A DNA stretch of 64,000 bases from Bifidobacterium sp. N4G05 (GTDB lineage: Bacteria > Actinomycetota > Actinomycetes > Actinomycetales > Bifidobacteriaceae), in the NCBI RefSeq assembly GCF_002742445.1, contig NZ_NJNQ01000002.1:186001-250000 (forward strand). The letters run 5' to 3'. Position 1 is the stretch's first letter; every line of letters begins with the position of its first letter. Below the pieces are notes generated by a model, which was given only the letters and a program-made list of their open reading frames with translations, had not been told where the DNA came from and made no database searches. The position numbers and the translations under genes are program-made. Below, piece after piece: positions 1 to 8,523 of this stretch.

Positions 1-347
1 GGAGACATACCGTGGTTGTAATCAATCATGACAATGTCAGAAGCAAGCAGTGAGTCATCCTCAATGATGATTTCTGAGGTACATTGCAAAGTGAGATTTC
101 TAGTCACATGTACTCGTTCTCCAATGCGAATTTCAGGTTCACGATCGAAGGGCTTACCGTGCGAAGCATCCCAGCAATAGAGACGACAATTATCACCAAG
201 GACTACGGAACCAGCACAGTGAATATACTGAGATAGTCGCAGATCCAGGTTTTTGCCGGCACGCATCCCTTTGTTCCGCGAAAGGAACTTCACGGATTCA
301 CACCATTTGTAGTATCTGTCTCGAATGCGGCCTAGTCCAAAAAACAT
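1..347 (-). CDS. Hexapeptide-repeat acyltransferase (partial, C-terminus beyond window)
   Basis: Only the first 115 codons are inside the window. Reading leftward from the ATG at 345-347, which is preceded by a strong AAAGGAG ribosome site, the product begins MFFGLGRIRDRYYKW. It then runs into short repeated [LIV]-G-x4 steps such as VVLGDNCRL, EIRIGERVHV and IIIEDDSLL. This is the pattern of left-handed beta-helix O-acetyltransferases of the LbH/NodL/CysE type. In an EPS locus such enzymes usually put acetyl groups on sugars. The fold is seen directly; the sugar-acetylating role is inferred from location. The gene is the leftmost of the EPS block and diverges from the epimerase starting at 562. 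Confidence 0.75.
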   Translation of the reverse strand, partial: MFFGLGRIRDRYYKWCESVKFLSRNKGMRAGKNLDLRLSQYIHCAGSVVLGDNCRLYCWDASHGKPFDREPEIRIGERVHVTRNLTLQCTSEIIIEDDSLLASDIVMIDYNHGMS

Positions 348-561
348 GATGGCTCCTTTGTAATCCAAACTTCATGAGCGCCCTCGACTGATGAAAACAG
401 CGTAATCAGAAAGGAAGACGTAGCGGTTCGATTTATAGTCGATGTCTAGTGTGACCTAATTATCGCCTATGAAGGTAAATACCAAATAAGATAGTTCGAA
501 CTATACTGAAAGCATACCCTCCTTCTAGGGCAAGTTTCTACAAAAGAACGGTTCAAGACAT

Positions 562-1713
562 ATGACAACGAAGATTCTGGTAACAGGCGGCGCAGGTTTT
601 ATTGGTAGCGAAATCGTAAAACAACTGAGCGCTCATGATGAATACGAAATTCGCGTTCTAGATGCATTGACCAAACAAATTCATGGCAACAATCCTGAAA
701 AGTCATATCTTTTCCAATCCATAAAAGATTGTTGTGATTTCATCCGTGGAGACGTGCGTGATTTCACAACAGTCCAGAAAGCCCTTGAAGGGGTAGATGT
801 TGTTTTGCACCTTGCGGCAGAAACCGGTACCGGGCAATCCATGTACATGATCAACCAGTACAACGAGGTCAATGTCATGGGTTTGTCAAATATTTTTCAA
901 GCACTATCGCTCAAGGGGAAAAGCAACACTATACGCAAAGTTATCCTGTCGTCATCGCGTTCTGTGTATGGCGAAGGCGAGTATCAATGCCCAAACTGTG
1001 GCGTAGTCTACCCCCGTGGACGCAAAACTAAAGATATGATGCAAGGCGATTTCACTATGCATTGCGACAAGTGCAATACCGCCTTGACCTTAATGCCCAC
1101 CACCGAAGACAGCAAAACCACCCCAAATTCTCTTTATGCGTTCACCAAGCTTTCACAAGAAATGATGATTCAGACAATGTGCCCTGCGATGGATATTGAT
1201 TACACCATCTTCCGTTTCCAAAATGTGTACGGAGCAGGCCAATCATTGAAGAATCCTTACACTGGCATTCTTTCCATCTTCTCCTCATTGCTTTTGGACA
1301 ATAAAGACATCAATATCTTTGAAGATGGCAAGGAAAGCCGCGACTTTATCCACGTAAAGGATGTTGCTTCCGCGGTCATCAAATCTATCAATACGGCCGC
1401 ATCGAACGGAGAAATCATCAACCTAGGCAGCGGAATCGGAACAAGTGTCATCGAAATAGCTGAGACATTGAAACGAATCTATGGCAGTACCAGCAATCTG
1501 AACGTTACCGGTGATTTCCGCATCGGAGACATCGCACATAATGTCGCTGATACCCAAAAGGCACGAAAGCTGCTTGATTTCACTCCGTCGATTTCCTTGC
1601 AGGAAGGTTTGACCGAGTTTTGCAAATGGGTGCTGGGACAAGAGACCGACAACAGTCGTTACGAACAATCCCTTACAGAGATGGAACGTTCAGGAATGTT
1701 TATTCGAAAGTAA
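562..1713 (+). CDS. NAD-dependent nucleotide-sugar epimerase/dehydratase with zinc-ribbon insert
   Basis: This 383-residue extended short-chain dehydrogenase acts on a nucleotide sugar, probably as a 4-epimerase or related enzyme for EPS precursors. The Rossmann motif GGAGFIGS lies near residue 8 and the YAFTK (Y-x3-K) catalytic pair near residue 192. After the active-site serine stretch (SSSRSVYGEGEY) there is an insert with CPNC and later CDKC, four cysteines spaced like a zinc ribbon. That insert occurs in a subset of SDRs related to dTDP-L-rhamnose 4-epimerases. It is the only forward-strand gene in the EPS block and faces the Wzx/acyltransferase genes, so it has its own transcription unit. 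The exact substrate cannot be fixed from sequence. Confidence 0.8.
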   Translation: MTTKILVTGGAGFIGSEIVKQLSAHDEYEIRVLDALTKQIHGNNPEKSYLFQSIKDCCDFIRGDVRDFTTVQKALEGVDVVLHLAAETGTGQSMYMINQYNEVNVMGLSNIFQALSLKGKSNTIRKVILSSSRSVYGEGEYQCPNCGVVYPRGRKTKDMMQGDFTMHCDKCNTALTLMPTTEDSKTTPNSLYAFTKLSQEMMIQTMCPAMDIDYTIFRFQNVYGAGQSLKNPYTGILSIFSSLLLDNKDINIFEDGKESRDFIHVKDVASAVIKSINTAASNGEIINLGSGIGTSVIEIAETLKRIYGSTSNLNVTGDFRIGDIAHNVADTQKARKLLDFTPSISLQEGLTEFCKWVLGQETDNSRYEQSLTEMERSGMFIRK

Positions 1714-1719
1714 GCATCT

Positions 1720-1768
1720 AGAACCTTGGCCGAAGCATAATGCTATATTGCTTCGGCCAGTTCCAAGA
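1720..1768. terminator. Bidirectional hairpin between converging genes
   Basis: Stem TGGCCGAAGC (1727-1736) pairs exactly with GCTTCGGCCA (1750-1759), and outer bases GAAC/GTTC add to it. It sits between the convergent stops at 1713 and 1793, so it probably terminates one or both transcripts. There is no long U run on either side. Confidence 0.6.
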
Positions 1769-1792
1769 ACAATCTCATTAAAAATATTCCCA

Positions 1793-2303
1793 TTATTTTA
1801 GATGGCCAAGTACGAAAGCTTTTTTCTCATCAGTAGCCATCTTTTTAGTATGCATAAAATCGTCATCATGTTTAGCCGCATATTCACCAACGGACTCGAT
1901 CACCCTACCCGGCACACCCACTACAATGGAATTTGCAGGAATATCATGCGTAACAATAGTGCCGCATCCGATAATGCAATTATCTCCGATTGTTACCCCC
2001 GGCATAATAATGGCATTAAAACCAATATGCACGTTATTGCCGATTCGAATTTTCCCAAAGAGATCGATATCGGATAGCTCAGAATACTTATGACGTAATA
2101 CCCACACGCCACCGTCATGAGTCACAAATCTAACACCAGATGTAATCCTGACATTATCGCCGATCTCAATCAACCACGGTTCACTTCCAAAATCCCAGCC
2201 ATTGAGAATCTCGAAGCCCCCCCCCCAGCTTTAAACCCAGCTTTCGGTAATGAGCAGCATTTTTCTCAGCATTACGGAAATGATTCATTAATTTCGCAAA
2301 CAA
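1793..2303 (-). pseudogene. Frameshifted, probably phase-variable, EPS hexapeptide acetyltransferase
   Basis: A single acetyltransferase gene is split by a +1 shift at a ten-base G run (2217-2226, C on the plus strand). The N-terminal part can start at TTG 2301-2303 after an AAAGGAA ribosome site, or at ATG 2288. It reads LMNHFRNAEKNAAHYRKLGL and then enters the tract. The continuation FEILNGWDFGSEPWLIEIG and the hexapeptide repeats (FGKIRIGNNVHIGFNAII, GVTIGDNCIIG) are in another frame. Nine or twelve G would give one protein of about 170 residues. As written, translation stops shortly after the tract. The gene follows the Wzx gene on the minus strand. Its likely job is acetylation of the EPS. 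The intact flanks and absence of other damage suggest a reversible switch rather than decay. Confidence 0.75.
2217..2226 (-). repeat. Homopolymer G(10) tract inside acetyltransferase gene
   Basis: Ten consecutive C on the plus strand (G in the coding sense) lie exactly at the point where the acetyltransferase reading frame breaks. Slipped-strand changes of one base would restore (9 G) or break the frame. Such tracts are classic contingency loci for surface structures. A base-calling error in the homopolymer remains possible. Confidence 0.85.
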
Positions 2304-2320
2304 TGCGGTTCCTTTCTATA

Positions 2321-3766
2321 TCAGACAGATATTTTGCTCTTTTTGTAGAGGAAGAAGGAGACAATCATCAGGACAAATGCTGCTATATAACGAATAATCG
2401 TGAAGTGATATAGAGGAATCGCAATGGCGGAAAGCACAATTACCAGCCATTGTATACCGATAATGGCTTTGTCATCATATACGGTTTCCTTGGTTCCCGT
2501 GATAGTGAAGTGCAGTTTTTTGGACACACGCATTTGCACATACGACAAGAATACGAATGCAATCAACATCGAATAGGCCGCTGCCTGGTATCCAAATAGA
2601 GGAATCAGTACTGCATTCAGTACAATATTCAGTACTGCGCCACAAATAGAGGCAATCATTATGTATGAAGTTTTTTTGTGATACAACAACACGTTTGCAT
2701 ACATATTGGAAATAGCATTCTGGAAAATGGCTGCAGAAATTGGCGGCATGATGTAAATCGCTGCCATATATTCATCAGTTGCGATTATCTTGACCACCTC
2801 AGGAGCTAGGAAAGTCATCAATACGCATACCGCAGCATAGGTGAGTAGCAGAATCGAAGCGAGGCTCCGAACTCTTTTCTTGCCTTCGGAATCATCAATA
2901 TTCCGATAGAGGAATGGGATAAACGAAGAATTAATTGCCGACCATACGATTGCGGAAACGGTACTCACCGAGGAAAGTGTGCCATAAATGCCTACAGCGG
3001 AATTATCAACGAACCAACCAATCATCACGCGACCGGAATTATTCAGAATCTGCGTGGCGAACTGATTCGCAATAAGAGGCACACTCAGAGCAAGTGAGAA
3101 TTTCCAATACCGCATGGAAATGAACTTGCGCCCTCGCACCATGATGTATACCCATAGCACAAGAGCAACAGCATATAGCACGGCATAATTCGCGAACAAT
3201 CGTCCTTCGGCCGCTTTTCCGCTTCCTCGCATATACAATACAGCGACAATGGAAAGTGCTGATGCCACAATGGCGGAGCCAATCGTCACCAGTGTTGCTG
3301 CCTTGTACTTATACTCGTAACGCTGTCTTGCCAGCCAGAACTCCGTAGCCGGCAGCAATAGGAAACCAACTAGCATCAGCAGCAACAGCGATTTGTCTAG
3401 GCCAAGTATGCGACTCCAACAATTGGGAGCAACGGAATATACGGCAAAGAATACGATTGATGTGAACGTCGTGAGCGTCAGCACTGAAGATTCGTACCTA
3501 TCGCGCTCATGCTCATATTCCTTCAACGCGACCATATATCCGCCGTAAGTCAACGAGAGCGTCGCCACAACCGTCAGTATCGACTGCCAAGAATTGTACA
3601 GATTGACTGTGCCCATCTCAGAAGTTGACATGATTCGGGTAAAAATTGGCACAGTAACAAAGGCCAAACCTTTAGAAAACAGCGATGCGAATGTGTATGC
3701 TACCGCCGATTTCATACCCTCGGATGGCCGCTTATTCCAAAAATGTTTTTTAATGTGTTTTGCCAT
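2321..3766 (-). CDS. Wzx-type polysaccharide flippase
   Basis: This 481-residue, very hydrophobic protein has about a dozen transmembrane segments and the MVF/MOP-superfamily start pattern (VAYTFASLFSKGLAFVTVPIFTRIM, residues ~23-47). It is expected to flip undecaprenyl-pyrophosphate-linked repeat units across the membrane in Wzx/Wzy-type EPS assembly. It lies in the same direction as the glycosyltransferases and the Wzy-type gene. The next gene upstream (stop 3782) is 15 bases away, so they are probably cotranscribed. The phase-variable acetyltransferase begins just past its stop. Family assignment is firm; the exact cargo is inferred. Confidence 0.87.
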   Translation of the reverse strand: MAKHIKKHFWNKRPSEGMKSAVAYTFASLFSKGLAFVTVPIFTRIMSTSEMGTVNLYNSWQSILTVVATLSLTYGGYMVALKEYEHERDRYESSVLTLTTFTSIVFFAVYSVAPNCWSRILGLDKSLLLLMLVGFLLLPATEFWLARQRYEYKYKAATLVTIGSAIVASALSIVAVLYMRGSGKAAEGRLFANYAVLYAVALVLWVYIMVRGRKFISMRYWKFSLALSVPLIANQFATQILNNSGRVMIGWFVDNSAVGIYGTLSSVSTVSAIVWSAINSSFIPFLYRNIDDSEGKKRVRSLASILLLTYAAVCVLMTFLAPEVVKIIATDEYMAAIYIMPPISAAIFQNAISNMYANVLLYHKKTSYIMIASICGAVLNIVLNAVLIPLFGYQAAAYSMLIAFVFLSYVQMRVSKKLHFTITGTKETVYDDKAIIGIQWLVIVLSAIAIPLYHFTIIRYIAAFVLMIVSFFLYKKSKISV

Positions 3767-3781
3767 TATTCGTCTGCACCA

Positions 3782-4714
3782 TCATTGTTGGAAACGATTG
3801 ATCCATGAGCCGACGGAATAGTAGTGTCTTGTCTCTTGAGAATATGGGTGAAACTCGGAACGCAGGAACACGGTAAGCGCTTCTTCATCAGGGTTCTGCA
3901 AATCAATGACCAGAATATTATTGGGATCATAAAAATTCGCTGACAATAGAGCCATGTTAGTCGAAACGAGTTTCTTGTTGAGGAAAATGGATTCCATCAC
4001 GCGCATAGAGAATCCGTTCTGACCTTGCTGCGTGATATCCAAAATCGCCTTGCTTTGCGAAACCATATCGAGATAATCCGCATAATTAACATATGAGTGA
4101 CGAATGGTGAATGGCAAATCTTCATGCTGATTACCGTTTTCAACAATTACGAATTCCGGTTTCATGCCAGCATCGGAGATAATTTGATGCAAAGCAAGCA
4201 TTTTTGCCTTGCGATCCTTGAGAAAACCAAGAAACAGGATATCTGACGTCAGAGCACGCTCCGGGAGACGCAAGTTCTCGTCATACATGATGGTGTTGAA
4301 GCGGAATCCATATTGCTTGCAGTCATTTTCGTCATACGAATAATATGAGAAACCATACTTCCTGCACGCTGCAAGATGGCCAAGGACAACCTGCTTGTCG
4401 CGAACAATATTCCAGGAATATAGATAACATTTCGCGTCAGGATTTTTATGTCTATTAATGTTGCGCAATAACGCCGGATCCAGCCATACCGTAAGATCAA
4501 AAACAATGATCTTGGAAAACGACTGCAAATCCTTGTACCAATCAGTATAGAACAGCGAGCTGGCAGCAAGCCTCAGCTTCCTCATTGCTTTCCAAACCAT
4601 TTCGGACGCGCCATGAACTTCTCGAAACACAGGAGAAACCACCACATTAGGCAGTTTTAAACTGTTGAAATAATAGAAACTGTTGCTGGGAACAAGTATC
4701 AAAGTCTGTTCCAT
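3782..4714 (-). CDS. Putative GT-B type glycosyltransferase of EPS cluster
   Basis: This 310-residue soluble protein starts MEQTLILVPSNSFYYFNSL and has no signal peptide. The C-terminal third carries a GT-B-like segment, DITQQGQNGFSMRVMESIF followed by LNKKLVSTN, resembling the donor-binding E-x7-E region of group 1 glycosyltransferases found in capsule loci. The N-terminal half is not one I recognise. Position directly after the polymerase gene (stop/start junction 4714/4715) supports a role in building or modifying the EPS repeat unit. The sugar donor and acceptor are unknown. Confidence 0.6.
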   Translation of the reverse strand: MEQTLILVPSNSFYYFNSLKLPNVVVSPVFREVHGASEMVWKAMRKLRLAASSLFYTDWYKDLQSFSKIIVFDLTVWLDPALLRNINRHKNPDAKCYLYSWNIVRDKQVVLGHLAACRKYGFSYYSYDENDCKQYGFRFNTIMYDENLRLPERALTSDILFLGFLKDRKAKMLALHQIISDAGMKPEFVIVENGNQHEDLPFTIRHSYVNYADYLDMVSQSKAILDITQQGQNGFSMRVMESIFLNKKLVSTNMALLSANFYDPNNILVIDLQNPDEEALTVFLRSEFHPYSQETRHYYSVGSWINRFQQ

Positions 4715-6058
4715 TTATATCACCTCTTTAGTATTCATCAGCCCGGAAGCCATCAGCATGTCACGAGAATTATGTCTAGCAATTGCATATCCAGCGGCAC
4801 TGGACCGCTTATACGTCAAATAGGAGCTGAGATAAATCGGGAACATCATGAGACCCGGATAGAACAAATACGTCTCGCTAACCGTGGAATTGATAAACAT
4901 AAAAGCAAATACGGCAATAAGTATTTTCTTTGGTTCCCGTTGAACCATTGGATAGAAAATCATAATCATCATCGCCAGCCAGAAAATCACTCCATACACT
5001 GCGGCATAGGTCGCAATGCTAGCGGCAACTGCAGCTGGGTCAAATGAGTCTCGTATCGCATAGAATGCGTCAAAACCGATACCGAACGGGTCCATGGAAA
5101 GAGCCTTCAAACTAGCCATCACTGTAATCAAACGATATTGTCCCGTGCTATCCGCTAAATTAACACCACTGCCAATGTCGCCACCAAATAACTTGTTCAG
5201 CACTTGAACATAAAGGAGACTCTCTTCCCCGCGAAGCAAATAATCAGTGATCAACACCGCCGTAATGGCGACCACTAGCACTGCAAGCTTTTGCTTCAGC
5301 GTACGTATGCCTCGCTCTCTGCCACGCATAAAGAAGAAGCACAACAAGATGACCATCATAGAAAGATAACCGGTCGTCGACTGGCAAGTAATCAGTGTGA
5401 GCAAGACAATGACGGTCGCCGTACGATATTGCTTCTCGTTATCAAAATATAATTTCTTTTTCCAAAATAACAGGACGAATAAAACAGCATTGAGTACAAT
5501 CTGATACACGCCAGGTTCAGTGTAGAAACCACAATTACGGGTTGCGTGTATTTCAAGATACGAGTAAAGCCAGAGTCCTTTTCCATGAAGCACAGTGGCC
5601 CATTGACCCGTCCCCAAGTTCTGCGCCCAGAATGATGTTGCAGGCCATGCATTCACCAGTGAAGGGTTAATGCAAAACGCCGCCCAAAATAGCACACTGA
5701 TGATGCCAAAGAAACAAACAATTCTTACGAATCGGGTAAGAAACATTCTCCGATCAATAGTCATTGCGATATAGGTGACAACCAGCATCGCTGCGTTGGA
5801 AAGAAAACTTAGGGGCCCCACACCTCCTGTTTTCAATCGGATAACAATCGTTGCCAATGCAAGCAAAAGGCAAAACGACAGCACATAAACATTCTTATAT
5901 TTTGCGCTCAGCAACGCAAGCAGGGCATATATAGCAATAATCACGCCATACACCAATGTGGTATTCAGATAGCGTGACATCGCACAGCTGCCCGGAATCA
6001 GTAACATAAGGTACAGCCACGCGTACTGGAGTGTTTTGGTCTTCGTTATGCGAATCAT
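4715..6058 (-). CDS. Wzy-type EPS polymerase (O-antigen polymerase-like)
   Basis: A 447-residue polytopic membrane protein starts MIRITKTKTLQYAWLYLMLL. It has roughly ten to twelve hydrophobic segments and a longer extracytoplasmic loop between residues ~150 and 210 (around GLWLYSYLEIHATRNCGFYTEPG). That layout is typical of Wzy polymerases, whose sequences are otherwise poorly conserved. It would link flipped repeat units outside the membrane. I chose ATG 6056-6058, with AGAGGTG seven bases upstream, over a longer frame that would overlap the preceding gene. It lies between two glycosyltransferase genes with very short gaps. Confidence 0.8.
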   Translation of the reverse strand: MIRITKTKTLQYAWLYLMLLIPGSCAMSRYLNTTLVYGVIIAIYALLALLSAKYKNVYVLSFCLLLALATIVIRLKTGGVGPLSFLSNAAMLVVTYIAMTIDRRMFLTRFVRIVCFFGIISVLFWAAFCINPSLVNAWPATSFWAQNLGTGQWATVLHGKGLWLYSYLEIHATRNCGFYTEPGVYQIVLNAVLFVLLFWKKKLYFDNEKQYRTATVIVLLTLITCQSTTGYLSMMVILLCFFFMRGRERGIRTLKQKLAVLVVAITAVLITDYLLRGEESLLYVQVLNKLFGGDIGSGVNLADSTGQYRLITVMASLKALSMDPFGIGFDAFYAIRDSFDPAAVAASIATYAAVYGVIFWLAMMIMIFYPMVQREPKKILIAVFAFMFINSTVSETYLFYPGLMMFPIYLSSYLTYKRSSAAGYAIARHNSRDMLMASGLMNTKEVI

Positions 6059-6075
6059 CAACACCTCTGGAAAAA

Positions 6076-7092
6076 CTAATTTCGACGCAAATTGCCGTTG
6101 AGCAATCTTCCATAATAAGTTTCGACACCATTGATTTCGGTGGGAAACTCTTGCTTCCATGTCAATTTGAACAATGATGTATCGGCGCTTAATGACTCCC
6201 AATGACGCTCATTAAAGACATCACCTAAACACTTGAACAGGTCATCGCATTGTGGATTATTGGGGGTGATTGCCGCAAACGCCTCCTTAACCGCAGTGCA
6301 ATGTCGTTGCACTAGTACGATCAAATAATCCAAAAACAAGTAGTCGACCATAAAATCATTTGTACGCCAATATTCAAGCAAGAAATCACGTATTACGGCA
6401 AATATCCAACGATGGTCGGCATCACATCCCAAAGAGTAATTTGCAAAATATCCCTGCGCCACACTTGCATGCAAATACTCGGGGCGCTTGATAGAGAACA
6501 ATGGCTGGCCAAAACAGTCTTCAATATCGCCAGCGCAATAGAACGTCGCGTCCAACCACAACCCGCCATACTGAGCCAGCAACGATAAACGCAGCAAGTC
6601 CGACAAATGTGTGCGAGCAATAGTGCCTTCATGATATTTGCGCATCATCCAGTCAGGGAAGGTCACATAATCACGATAATTGTCCTCGGTAATCACAATC
6701 ACACGTCGATCTCCCGCATATTCGCGAATCGATTCTACACAGCGTTGGACGATACGCGGAGCATGGTCAAGCCCTTGCCACCAGCATAACCAGATGCAAC
6801 CTTTGAGTTCCTCCGGTACGGCCGGAAGATTTACCTTATAGCGATAGCCAGAAGCGAAATCTCCATATCGTTTCTCGAAATACTTAAGCAGTGTTTCATG
6901 CTTACGAATCAGGCGACGACGCGCACTCGGCGGTTCCGCATACCTATTACGGCACATAATTTGGATATCCGCCTTAGCAATAAGCGTTTCCACTGCAGCC
7001 GGCCATGAAGTCAATTTCGCTATTTCCGCCGTAGATCGTATTTCCTCACCAATGCGGTGAAGATAGCGTCTAATGCTATTGTGAGCTCCCAT
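6076..7092 (-). CDS. Capsular polysaccharide synthesis glycosyltransferase (Caps_synth/GT32-like)
   Basis: The product, 338 residues from ATG 7090-7092, contains IWLCWWQGLDHAPRIVQRCV and the DxD-like GGLWLDATFYC after a helix-rich segment, AHTHLSDLLRLSLLAQYG-like in form (here ARTHLSDLLRLSLLAQYGG). This is the hallmark of the Caps_synth/GT32 group of GT-A transferases (PF05704-like). The two acidic residues would hold the metal and nucleotide sugar. An alternative GTG start at 7123-7125 overlaps the upstream stop as GTGA. I prefer the ATG because AGGGA lies in good spacing. The gene follows the acetyltransferase and precedes the polymerase with a 17-base gap. Confidence 0.75.
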   Translation of the reverse strand: MGAHNSIRRYLHRIGEEIRSTAEIAKLTSWPAAVETLIAKADIQIMCRNRYAEPPSARRRLIRKHETLLKYFEKRYGDFASGYRYKVNLPAVPEELKGCIWLCWWQGLDHAPRIVQRCVESIREYAGDRRVIVITEDNYRDYVTFPDWMMRKYHEGTIARTHLSDLLRLSLLAQYGGLWLDATFYCAGDIEDCFGQPLFSIKRPEYLHASVAQGYFANYSLGCDADHRWIFAVIRDFLLEYWRTNDFMVDYLFLDYLIVLVQRHCTAVKEAFAAITPNNPQCDDLFKCLGDVFNERHWESLSADTSLFKLTWKQEFPTEINGVETYYGRLLNGNLRRN

Positions 7093-7121
7093 TTCATTCC
7101 CTGCTTTTTTGCAATACCACG

Positions 7122-7631
7122 TCACTGACTTTTATGATTGATATATCCCTCGGTGGCATGATCCTTATGCTTGATAATGCAAGGATTGCCAATAACTACC
7201 GAGTGACTTGGCACGTCGCGATTCACAAAGGCCCCAGGAGCAATCATTACGTCATTCCCGACCTTCACTCCTCCCACTATTGACGCATTGATTCCAATCC
7301 AAATGTCATCACCAAGCGTTGGAGCACCTTTTCTCTTTCCACGATTCTCCTGGCCAATAACAACCCCTCGATGGATATTGACATTCCGCCCAATAACGGC
7401 TTGAGGATTGATGGTGATGCAATAAGGATGTCCGATATACAGGCCACCACCGATAACCGTTTGATGGCTTAACTCGATGAAATTCCTCTGACGGCACCAG
7501 CGAAACAGCAGTCGATACACCAACTGCATAGGCTTGAACCTGCACTCTTGGCAACAACGAAATAACCGCTGGAATCTAGGCATTTTCTCAACGGCGTATC
7601 GATACTTATCCTGCTCGAGCAAAGTACCCAT
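7122..7631 (-). CDS. Serine O-acetyltransferase-like hexapeptide acetyltransferase
   Basis: This 169-residue protein starts at ATG 7629-7631 (MGTLLEQDKYRYAVEKMP), preceded by TTGAGGA. Its second half shows CysE-like beta-helix motifs: SHQTVIGGGLYIGHPYCITI, NVNIHRGVVIG, KRKGAPTLGDDIWIGINASI and VGGVKVGNDVMIAPGAFV. It lacks the long N-terminal helical domain of true CysE. In this context it is more likely to acetylate a sugar of the EPS than serine for cysteine synthesis. It may be translationally coupled to the following glycosyltransferase gene. Confidence 0.78.
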   Translation of the reverse strand: MGTLLEQDKYRYAVEKMPRFQRLFRCCQECRFKPMQLVYRLLFRWCRQRNFIELSHQTVIGGGLYIGHPYCITINPQAVIGRNVNIHRGVVIGQENRGKRKGAPTLGDDIWIGINASIVGGVKVGNDVMIAPGAFVNRDVPSHSVVIGNPCIIKHKDHATEGYINHKSQ

Positions 7632-7665
7632 TGTTATCCTCAATCCTTTGCGAAAAAATGGAAAA

Positions 7666-8496
7666 TCAATGTTCCGTATCGAGGATTCGGGTAATCTTCA
7701 AAGCATCGCCCCACGCGGCTTTGGAGTCATAGGGCCGATCAGGGAATGCACCATATTTCAATTTGATGGAGAACCCATTCTCGGCAATAAACCGTTCCAC
7801 CCTATCAGCAAGTTTTTCGGGCTTACCGGAACAGATATTGATAATCCCCAACACTTCATCCTGATTCACCGCCGCGGCAACTTGATGACAGAAATCGGGA
7901 TAATCTAGAAAATCATACTGGTTCTGACCTGTGGTGAACGGGAACTCTTTCTTACCTTCGATCTCCGCCGCAACGATTTTTGAGAAAATGGAGCTGCCAT
8001 ATTGCGTATTGCTGACGATGTAATATCCACGAAGCCACTGGAACTTTACTTTGTTCTGCAACGCTATGGTCTGCAATGCGTTACGGAGCGCATCCTTGGC
8101 GATTCCATACATGCTCATCGGCCAGCATGGGGTGTGAGCGTTGATGCTACCTTCATGGAATCCGATTTCATGCATCGATCCCATGCATGCCACTTGCTGG
8201 ATTCCGGATTCGCACAGTTTTTTCAGGAATGCAACATGCTTAGGCAAATCCTCAAAGTGCGCATTCGAATTGTGTACAAAACCATCGCGCCAAGCCAGAT
8301 GCAACACCACATCGGGCTCACCGAAGTACGTATAGGGATCTTCAATCGAAAAGATGTCTCCGGGCACGCAATGAGCCGCAGAATTCACATGGTCACAGGC
8401 GAAGTCTGTGGCGATTACCTCGTTTCCACGCTTAAGCAACTCATCAACCACACCGCGCCCTAAATATCCATTAGCACCGGTAACCAAAATCTTCAT
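7666..8496 (-). CDS. NAD-dependent epimerase/dehydratase family protein
   Basis: A 276-residue SDR starts MKILVTGANGYLGRGVVDEL, giving the GxxGxxG nucleotide-binding motif at residues 7-13. The catalytic region has MGSMHEIGFHEG and a Y-x3-K pair (SMYGIAKDAL, near residue 129). It is shorter than typical nucleotide-sugar 4-epimerases (310-340 residues). It may be a reductase or an epimerase making an unusual sugar or side group for the EPS. It sits in the EPS operon between a GT4 glycosyltransferase and an acetyltransferase. The substrate is unknown. Confidence 0.78.
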   Translation of the reverse strand: MKILVTGANGYLGRGVVDELLKRGNEVIATDFACDHVNSAAHCVPGDIFSIEDPYTYFGEPDVVLHLAWRDGFVHNSNAHFEDLPKHVAFLKKLCESGIQQVACMGSMHEIGFHEGSINAHTPCWPMSMYGIAKDALRNALQTIALQNKVKFQWLRGYYIVSNTQYGSSIFSKIVAAEIEGKKEFPFTTGQNQYDFLDYPDFCHQVAAAVNQDEVLGIINICSGKPEKLADRVERFIAENGFSIKLKYGAFPDRPYDSKAAWGDALKITRILDTEH

Positions 8497-8523
8497 GATT
8501 TTCTCCTTGATATTCTTGATGTC

